Assembly: GCA_002304935.1 (NCBI GenBank)
Contig: DBPS01000029.1
Coordinates: forward strand, 24,691 to 31,167
DNA from: Candidatus Humimicrobium oleiphilum
GTDB taxonomy: Bacteria; Actinomycetota; Humimicrobiia; Humimicrobiales; Humimicrobiaceae
Direction of reading: 5' to 3'
DNA length: 6,477 nucleotides
The notes under the pieces are model-generated. The model worked only from the letters and a program-made list of their open reading frames with translations, was not told the DNA's origin and ran no database searches. Below, piece after piece: positions 1-4,719 of the stretch; the first letter of the stretch is position 1; each line of letters begins with the position of its first letter. The position numbers and the translations under genes were made by a program.

Positions 1-86
1 AATTTTTTCATTTTCAATTTTTGCAGATTGAAATAATTAATTTTCCAAATCTTCTCTGACATACTATTTGTTCTCACAATACTATC

Positions 87-206
87 ATTAATATTATTTA
101 TTAATAATTAATATTAATTAATAATTTTATTATTATATTTATTAAATATAATATTATTATTAAATAGTTTATTGATATAAGTTTAATATAATAATTATAA
201 TTTATT
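87..206. other. Nearly pure A/T intergenic leader
   Basis: Positions 87-166 contain no G or C (80 consecutive A/T bases), and 87-206 contain only three G residues. The stretch lies upstream of the DUF4332 gene. No convincing gene is seen in 1-266; at the extreme left edge there is a possible minus-strand ATG at 9-11, but only 11 bases of it are visible. Such DNA is easily unwound or intrinsically curved. It could act as an UP element for the downstream promoter or as a target for an AT-binding nucleoid protein, but nothing in the sequence proves a role. Confidence 0.6.
100..153. repeat. Two adjacent A/T inverted repeats
   Basis: Positions 100-125 form an imperfect palindrome centred on AATATT at 110-115, with one mismatched pair. 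Positions 131-153 form a second inverted repeat with 11-bp perfect arms around a single central base (142). Both consist only of A and T, so chance self-complementarity is likely in this composition. They are recorded because they sit side by side upstream of the promoter. Confidence 0.35.
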
Positions 207-215
207 CTTAATATT

Positions 216-224
216 TGATATAAT
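216..224 (+). promoter_or_regulatory. Extended -10 promoter of the DUF4332 gene
   Basis: A perfect TATAAT hexamer occupies 219-224 and is preceded by TGA at 216-218, giving the TGnTATAAT extended -10 form. The spacing predicts a transcript start near 231, about 35 nt before the ATG at 267. No good -35 hexamer is present at the expected distance, which is tolerated by extended -10 promoters. The upstream A/T tract could serve as an UP element. The call rests on the motif alone, and TATAAT-like strings are common in such AT-rich DNA. Confidence 0.5.
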
Positions 225-255
225 CTCTTTAATAAAAATAAAAAATAAAAATTCC

Positions 256-264
256 GAGGGGGAG
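256..264 (+). promoter_or_regulatory. Strong ribosome binding site for the DUF4332 gene
   Basis: A purine block GAGGGGGAG lies just before the ATG at 267, with GAGG ending 7 nt upstream. It stands out against the A/T leader and fixes the start of the small gene. Confidence 0.8.
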
Positions 265-266
265 AC

Positions 267-671
267 ATGTCTAGTATTGCAGAGATTGAAGGAATAGGAC
301 CGCAGTATGCATCCAAGCTTGCCGCAATAGGTATCAAGACAACTGAAAAACTGCTAAAAGAAGGAGCAACCGCAAAAGGAAGAAAGGCTATTGAAGAAAA
401 ATCAGGAATCGCCCACAAGCTTATTCTTGAATGGGTAAACCTGGCAGATTTGTTCAGGATCAAAGGTGTTGGTGAAGAATATTCAGATCTTTTGGAAGAA
501 GCAGGGGTTGATACAGTAGTGGAACTTTCAAACAGAAATGCTGAAAATCTTTTTGCAAAAGTCATTGAAGTAAATGAAAAGAAAAAACTTGTGCGAAGAC
601 CTCCTACTGCAGACATGATTAAAGACTGGATAGCTCAGGCTAAAAAATTAGACAGAGTAGTTGAGTATTAA
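267..671 (+). CDS. DUF4332 helix-hairpin-helix protein
   Basis: This encodes a 134-residue soluble protein of the DUF4332 family, whose cellular role is not established. Two helix-hairpin-helix-like elements are visible: IEGIGPQYASKL at residues 7-18 and RIKGVGEEYSDLL at 64-76. Each has the small Gly-x-Gly turn typical of motifs that contact the DNA backbone in repair and replication proteins. The C-terminal stretch LVRRPPTADMIKDWIAQAK (108-126) matches the usual end of this family. There is no signal peptide or membrane segment. The start is set by a strong Shine-Dalgarno block at 256-264. The gene has its own likely promoter (216-224) and terminator (689-731), so it is probably a single-gene transcript. 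Nucleic acid binding is inferred from the fold; family membership is recognised from sequence pattern, without a database search. Confidence 0.88.
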   Translation: MSSIAEIEGIGPQYASKLAAIGIKTTEKLLKEGATAKGRKAIEEKSGIAHKLILEWVNLADLFRIKGVGEEYSDLLEEAGVDTVVELSNRNAENLFAKVIEVNEKKKLVRRPPTADMIKDWIAQAKKLDRVVEY

Positions 672-688
672 AAAATACTTTTTGTTTT

Positions 689-731
689 TATAAATCCTGC
701 AAGAATCACATTGCTTGCAGGATTTATATTT
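689..731 (+). terminator. Rho-independent terminator after the DUF4332 gene
   Basis: A perfect 15-bp stem pairs 689-703 with 714-728 around a 10-nt loop (704-713). The core is TCCTGCAAG pairing with CTTGCAGGA. It begins 17 bp after the TAA stop. The T-run is short (729-731) and then interrupted by GCC before further T residues at 737-740, so efficiency may be moderate. The stem is much longer than chance would give. Confidence 0.85.
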
Positions 732-738
732 GCCTATT

Positions 739-767
739 TTGACATTAAGCTGACAATTACATAAAAT
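739..767 (+). promoter_or_regulatory. Sigma70-type promoter for glnS
   Basis: A perfect -35 TTGACA (739-744) is followed, after exactly 17 bp, by TAAAAT (762-767), which differs from TATAAT at one position. The predicted transcript start is near 774, giving a leader of about 105 nt before glnS. The promoter begins right after the upstream terminator hairpin, consistent with independent transcription of the two plus-strand genes. This is the best promoter match in the window. Confidence 0.75.
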
Positions 768-778
768 GTTATCTTATT

Positions 779-810
779 TTTATATTAAAAATTTTTTATA
801 TTAAAAATTT
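779..810 (+). repeat. Tandem 16-bp A/T repeat in the glnS leader
   Basis: Two consecutive copies of a 16-bp unit containing TATATTAAAAATTT occupy 779-794 and 795-810. They lie just downstream of the predicted glnS transcript start. The repeats also allow an A/T hairpin (789-796 with 803-810). The duplication is exact over at least 15 bases, but low complexity makes replication slippage the simplest origin. No regulatory role is shown. Confidence 0.5.
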
Positions 811-863
811 CAGTTTTTTGTTTCTGCAATTTTGAATTTAGAATTTTATATTTAAAAGCCTTT

Positions 864-892
864 TAAGCGGAAAAATGAATGGACGATATTAA
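864..892 (+). promoter_or_regulatory. glnS translation start context with overlapping mini-ORF
   Basis: The glnS start at 879 is preceded by TAAGCGGA (864-871), an imperfect Shine-Dalgarno match 7 nt upstream. A second ATG at 875-877, four bases earlier in another frame, opens a five-codon reading frame (MNGRY) that stops at 890-892, inside glnS. A short palindrome, TTAAAAG/CTTTTAA (852-866), lies directly upstream. Ribosomes choosing the first ATG would terminate at once, so the pair could modulate initiation, but this is only an inference. Confidence 0.4.
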
Positions 893-2588
893 AGAAAAAT
901 CAGATTTTATAAGGGAAATAATCAGGCAGTATCTTAACAATGAAAATGAAGAAAAAGATAATTCAGAAAGATCCGCGAAAACAAAGAAAATCCATACCAG
1001 ATTTCCCCCTGAGCCGAATGGCTATCTTCATATCGGACATGCAAAATCCATATGCCTGAATTTCGGGCTTGCAAGTGAATTCGGCGGTAAGTGCAATTTA
1101 AGGTTTGACGACACCAATCCTACAAAAGAAGAGCAGGAGTATGTTGACTCCATAAAAGAAGATATAAAATGGCTCGGGTTTGACTGGGACAGCAGAGAAT
1201 TTTATGCTTCAGATTATTTTAACAGGCTTTATGAATTCGCCCTTATTCTTATAAAAAAAGGAAAAGCATATGTCTGCGATTTAAGTTCTGATGAAATACG
1301 CGAATTCAGAGGGACCCTCAAGGAACCGGGCAGGGAAAGCCCCTACAGAAACCGTAGTATTGATGAAAACTTAAGACTTTTTGAAGAAATGAGACTGGGC
1401 AGATATCCTGATGGCTCAAAAGTGCTAAGGGCAAAGATAGACATGTCCTCCCCAAATCTTAATATGCGTGACCCCATAATGTATCGTATCCTTCGCAGAA
1501 GCCATCATCGCACAAAAGACAAATGGTGCATTTATCCTACATATGACTGGGCACATGGTCAGTCAGATTCAATAGAAGGCATTACGCATTCAATATGCAC
1601 CCTTGAATTTGAAGATCACCGTCCTCTCTATGACTGGTTTATCGAGCAGCTTGAAATTCACCACCCCCGGCAGATAGAATTTGCACGCCTTAATCTTACA
1701 TATACAGTTATGAGCAAAAGAATGCTGCTGATGCTTGTTGAAGAAAAACATGTAAGTGGCTGGGATGATCCCAGGATGCCGACAATATCCGGCATGCGAA
1801 GAAGAGGATATCCGCCTGAAGCAATAAGGAATTTCTGTTCGCAGATAGGGGTTGCAAAAGCAGACAGTACTGTGGATTTTGCATTTCTTGAATATATAAT
1901 AAGAGAGAATTTAAATAAAAATGCTTTAAGGGCTATGGCAATCCTCAATCCTTTAAAAGTAATAATAGACAATTACCCTGAAGATTTATCAGAAGAGCTG
2001 ACGGCAATAAATAATCCCGAAGACGACAGTGCCGGAACCAGGAAAGTTCCTTTTTCCAAAGTAATCTATATAGAAAAAGAAGACTTCATGGAAGAACCGC
2101 CAGGCAAATTTTACAGACTTGCCCCTGGCAGGGAAGTGCGTCTCAGATACGCTTACTTTATTAAATGTGAAAGTGTTGTAAAAGATGATAAAGGCAATAT
2201 TCTTGAAGTGCACTGTACTTACGATCCACAGACAAAGGGAGGAGATGCTCCTGATGGACGCAAAGTAAAAGCAACCCTGCACTGGGTAAGTGAAAAGCAT
2301 TCAATACCTGCAGAAGTGCGGCTTTATAATCATCTGTTTGCAGTTGAAAATCCTTACAAGACAGAGGAGGGTGGCGATTTTAAAGATAATTTAAATCCTG
2401 ACTCTCTTAAAGTCTTAAAAGATTGCAGGCTGGAACCATCTCTTCTTAATGTAAAACCAGGAGATATATATCAGTTTGAAAGAATTGGTTATTTCTGCGT
2501 GGACATCGGCTCAACAAAAGAAAAAATCATATTTAACAGAACTGTCACGCTGAAAGACGAATGGGCAAAAATTAAAAAATCCGTATAG
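879..2588 (+). CDS. glnS: Glutaminyl-tRNA synthetase (GlnRS)
   Basis: This cytoplasmic class I aminoacyl-tRNA synthetase charges tRNA-Gln with glutamine using ATP. It has 569 residues against about 554 for the E. coli enzyme; the extra length is mostly a charged N-terminal extension (residues 1-36). The Rossmann catalytic domain has RFPPEPNGYLHIGH (41-54, the HIGH box) and the KMSKS equivalent VMSKR (277-281). Residues that distinguish GlnRS from GluRS are present: Asp77 in FDDTNP, Tyr222 in CIYPTYDW and Cys240 in SICTLEF, matching E. coli D66, Y211 and C229. The WDDPRMPTISG stretch follows at 295-305. The C-terminal anticodon-binding beta-barrels run from about 352 to 569 and include GREVRLRYAYFIK, DGRKVKATLHWVS and YFCVD. 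No YqeY-like tail is fused. It has its own promoter, and the convergent gene begins 12 bp past its stop. All catalytic motifs look intact. Confidence 0.97.
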   Translation: MDDIKEKSDFIREIIRQYLNNENEEKDNSERSAKTKKIHTRFPPEPNGYLHIGHAKSICLNFGLASEFGGKCNLRFDDTNPTKEEQEYVDSIKEDIKWLGFDWDSREFYASDYFNRLYEFALILIKKGKAYVCDLSSDEIREFRGTLKEPGRESPYRNRSIDENLRLFEEMRLGRYPDGSKVLRAKIDMSSPNLNMRDPIMYRILRRSHHRTKDKWCIYPTYDWAHGQSDSIEGITHSICTLEFEDHRPLYDWFIEQLEIHHPRQIEFARLNLTYTVMSKRMLLMLVEEKHVSGWDDPRMPTISGMRRRGYPPEAIRNFCSQIGVAKADSTVDFAFLEYIIRENLNKNALRAMAILNPLKVIIDNYPEDLSEELTAINNPEDDSAGTRKVPFSKVIYIEKEDFMEEPPGKFYRLAPGREVRLRYAYFIKCESVVKDDKGNILEVHCTYDPQTKGGDAPDGRKVKATLHWVSEKHSIPAEVRLYNHLFAVENPYKTEEGGDFKDNLNPDSLKVLKDCRLEPSLLNVKPGDIYQFERIGYFCVDIGSTKEKIIFNRTVTLKDEWAKIKKSV

Positions 2589-2600
2589 CTTGCGTCACCA

Positions 2601-3029
2601 TCAAATATACCTTTTCCCAAGCGCATCTGCCCAGTGTTCGGGAAATCTTTTATAATAAAACCGGCTGTCTCTTTTGGAATTTGTCCATAGAATTGAGCGT
2701 ATAAGCGACGGCAGGCCCACCAGTGGCAGATAAAGCCACCCAAGCCATACAGACTGTATGCTGTGTCCGTATTCATGGATTAAAGACCGCCTGCTTTTTA
2801 TGGAATCAGAATCAAGAAGAAAAGCTTCTATTTTATTCAGGATTATAATGCCTGAAAGCGAGATTCCTCCTGGGAAATCTTCCACAAAATAAATATCCAC
2901 ATCTTTATATCTCAGTCTTTTCTTTTTGCCTTTTTTAAAAGATATGAAAAGCAAAAAAAACAATCCCAGAACCAGCTGAGGCAGCTCCCATAATATTAAT
3001 AACTTTCTGACCCAGTATTTTTTTATCAT
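2601..3029 (-). CDS. Small membrane protein with HEYGH metallopeptidase-like motif
   Basis: This encodes a 142-residue protein of unestablished function. A hydrophobic N-terminal segment (about 8-31, including WELPQLVLGLFFLLF) is followed by a basic stretch, KKGKKKR (32-38). A loop with GGISLSGIIIL (54-64) leads to HEYGH at 85-89, then a second hydrophobic stretch (96-115, LGWLYLPLVGLPSL). FPEHWADALG (129-138) ends the protein. HExxH is the classic zinc-binding catalytic motif, and Glu131 is a plausible third ligand. The overall pattern resembles a family of short conserved hypothetical proteins whose C-terminus usually reads like YTEKWADKLGG. Protease activity is inferred from the motif only. 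The ATG at 3029 is the only reasonable start, since an in-frame stop lies four codons upstream, but no clear Shine-Dalgarno site is visible. It lies 159 bp downstream of the GGDEF gene on the same strand. Confidence 0.8.
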   Translation of the reverse strand: MIKKYWVRKLLILWELPQLVLGLFFLLFISFKKGKKKRLRYKDVDIYFVEDFPGGISLSGIIILNKIEAFLLDSDSIKSRRSLIHEYGHSIQSVWLGWLYLPLVGLPSLIRSILWTNSKRDSRFYYKRFPEHWADALGKRYI

Positions 3030-3188
3030 TTCAGTACATTATCTGATAAGTTCAAACTCTTTAAAAATTTAAATCTTTTTAAAATCCAGATTCCTTCAAT
3101 CAATAAATTAAAGTAAAAGCAATCAATTATATAATTATGAGAATGTTAATCCAGGAAATTAAAACAATTTTAAGTCCAAACGTTTGTA
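3030..3188 (-). other. A/T-rich gap between the GGDEF and HEYGH genes
   Basis: This 159-bp spacer separates two minus-strand genes. It holds a perfect 10-bp palindrome CAAACGTTTG (3177-3186) two bases after the GGDEF stop codon, a 6-bp A/T hairpin (3159-3164 with 3168-3173) and the 12-bp palindrome AATTATATAATT (3125-3136). None has the stem length and T-run of a convincing terminator, and I see no convincing promoter for the downstream gene. Co-transcription of the two genes is therefore possible but not shown. Confidence 0.45.
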
Positions 3189-4484
3189 TTATATTACTGT
3201 AACCCGGTTTTTACCAAGCATCTTGCTTTTTAGAAGTGCATTATCTGCCAGCTTAACCAGCTCATCAAAAGTCCTGCCATTTTTCATGCTCGATATACCC
3301 ACACTTATCGTGAATCTTTCAAAAGCTGACTTTGCAGGAAGAGGGATTTCCTGAAGATTATGCTGGATTTTCTGTGCAATATTTAATGCTTCATCACTGC
3401 TTGCCTCAATCGGAGATATAATAAACTCATCTCCACCATATCTTCCCTTGATATCCAGATCTCTTACAGATTTTTTTATAATTTTCGCAACAAATTTCAG
3501 GGCTTCATTTCCTGCAGGATGGCCTTTCTGATCATTTATCTTCTTAAAATCATCAATGTCAAACATCATTACTGAAAAATCTTTTTTAAATCTTTTGGCT
3601 ATCTCGAACTGTTTCTGTAAATCTTTGAAAACTCCGCTATGATTTAATAGTCCGGTAAGGCTATCGTGTGAAGCGATATCCTGCAGTTTTTCATTTGCAA
3701 TTCTGAGATTGCCTGCAAGCAAAGTCAGAGGCTCTATAAGATTTGTTCTAATCAGCAGCATGTAAAAGAATATATATGAACCAATTTTCAGCAAATGTCC
3801 GGCTGCATTATAGATTCCATAGTCATCTTTATACAAAGTAAATAAAAACTCGCTTAAAATAAAAAATCCAACTGAAGCAACTACATAGTAAAAACCTTTT
3901 TTCCCCAGTTTCTCCCTATTGACTGAGTAGAATACAAGCGCGATTAAGAGAATAAATATTATTATATATTCCATCATCTTTTTAAATAATGTGAGACCTT
4001 GTCCATCTATAAAAGTAGTGGGGAAAATCCTTAAAAACATTATAAAAACGACTGTAAGTATGAAATAAATAGAGAAAATCAGGGAAATGAGTATCTTGCA
4101 TCTTTTTGTGATAATCATATTAATAATAAACGCCCCTGCAAGAAGACCTGCTGCCTGCACAAATCTGGCACTGATCCAGAGCTGAGAGGCAACATTTGTG
4201 CTGCTGACAGGCAGAATATTCATACCTTTAAACACAATTGTATGCAGTAAATCCAGAATAGCGCTGGTAAAAAAAGTAGTTCCTATTAAAAGAATAAAAA
4301 CATTGGAAGTAATATTTATGGTATTTACAGCAATTACAAATACAAAAATACCTATCGATATTGCTATGAATTCAATAATTATATGATAAAGAAGAAAATT
4401 ATATTGCGACAGGAAATAAAATGAAACGGCAAATAGAAGCGCGAGCAGAGAATACACGGAAATTGCTATTTTTTTATTTTTCAT
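3189..4484 (-). CDS. MASE3-GGDEF membrane diguanylate cyclase-like protein
   Basis: This 431-residue inner-membrane protein is predicted to sense a signal and make a cyclic dinucleotide, classically c-di-GMP from two GTP. About eight membrane helices (residues 7-246) form a MASE3-type sensor, recognised by LLHTIVFKGMNILP (79-92) and STNVASQLWISARFVQAAGLLAG (95-117). A short linker leads to the cyclase domain (about 264-431), with DSLTGLLNH (274-282), metal-binding Asp309 in FDIDDFKKIND, an intact GGDEF (350-354) and an RxxD inhibitory site, RDLD (341-344), five residues before it. The usual GHxxGD reads GHPAGN (321-326), so the guanine-contacting Asp (PleD D344) is Asn326. I chose the ATG at 4484; the frame extends upstream to a TTG at 4529, but that would add 15 residues with no good ribosome site. 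The Shine-Dalgarno for the ATG is weak (AGAGAA directly adjacent). No c-di-GMP effector lies nearby. Confidence 0.92.
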   Translation of the reverse strand: MKNKKIAISVYSLLALLFAVSFYFLSQYNFLLYHIIIEFIAISIGIFVFVIAVNTINITSNVFILLIGTTFFTSAILDLLHTIVFKGMNILPVSSTNVASQLWISARFVQAAGLLAGAFIINMIITKRCKILISLIFSIYFILTVVFIMFLRIFPTTFIDGQGLTLFKKMMEYIIIFILLIALVFYSVNREKLGKKGFYYVVASVGFFILSEFLFTLYKDDYGIYNAAGHLLKIGSYIFFYMLLIRTNLIEPLTLLAGNLRIANEKLQDIASHDSLTGLLNHSGVFKDLQKQFEIAKRFKKDFSVMMFDIDDFKKINDQKGHPAGNEALKFVAKIIKKSVRDLDIKGRYGGDEFIISPIEASSDEALNIAQKIQHNLQEIPLPAKSAFERFTISVGISSMKNGRTFDELVKLADNALLKSKMLGKNRVTVI

Positions 4485-4719
4485 TTCTCTATGATAAAAA
4501 AATATTCTTTTCCTGCCGGAAAAAAACAATATTAATTTTTTTCTTAAATAGGCAAATTAATATATAGAATATAGAAAAAATATAATAATTCAAAATATTA
4601 ATTCATATTTAAGAAAGGTTATTTTATAAGAAGTTATCAATTAAATCAATGTTAGAAATTATTTGATAGTATTTATTGCTATTTTATATTGTTTATTATT
4701 AAAGGGTTTTGGATTCTGG
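4485..4719 (-). other. A/T-rich gap between the ABC-F and GGDEF genes
   Basis: This 235-bp region lies between the ABC-F stop and the GGDEF start, both on the minus strand. No open reading frame of note and no hairpin terminator is visible after the ABC-F gene. It contains the candidate GGDEF promoter at 4621-4649, and therefore a leader of about 130 nt. No consensus of a known c-di-GMP riboswitch is seen in that leader. Confidence 0.5.
4621..4649 (-). promoter_or_regulatory. Candidate promoter for the GGDEF gene
   Basis: On the minus strand, TTGATT (4649-4644) is followed after 17 bp by TAAAAT (4626-4621). This matches the sigma70 pattern at four of six and five of six positions with ideal spacing. 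The predicted transcript start is near 4614. The surrounding DNA is A/T-rich, so chance matches are frequent and the call is tentative. Confidence 0.4.

Noticed and set aside
101..616. 171-codon open frame on the minus strand opposite the DUF4332 gene
   Set aside because: It lies antisense to a clearly recognisable coding region with a strong ribosome site, and its C-terminal part merely reads through the A/T leader as Ile, Leu, Asn and Tyr.
768..878. T-box or other riboswitch in the glnS leader
   Set aside because: No T-box consensus or stable GC-containing stem is visible in this A/T-rich leader of about 105 nt.
1658..2300. Two minus-strand open frames opposite glnS (1658-1972 and 1989-2300)
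   Set aside because: They are antisense to conserved GlnRS catalytic and barrel segments, resemble no family and have no start signals.
2489..2776. Minus-strand frame spanning the glnS end and the HEYGH gene
   Set aside because: It overlaps both well-supported genes in another frame; the 2601-3029 frame has recognisable motifs and membrane segments.
3177..3186. CAAACGTTTG palindrome as a terminator for the GGDEF gene
   Set aside because: The arms are only 5 bp with no loop, and no T-run follows on the minus strand. It could be an operator-like site or chance.
4485..4529. TTG start at 4529 for the GGDEF protein
   Set aside because: The extra 15 residues are unlike the usual MASE3 N-terminus, and the TTG has no good ribosome site. 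The ATG at 4484 directly precedes the first membrane helix.
4485..4614. c-di-GMP riboswitch in the leader of the GGDEF gene
   Set aside because: The leader lacks the conserved core motifs of known c-di-GMP aptamers and is mostly A/T.
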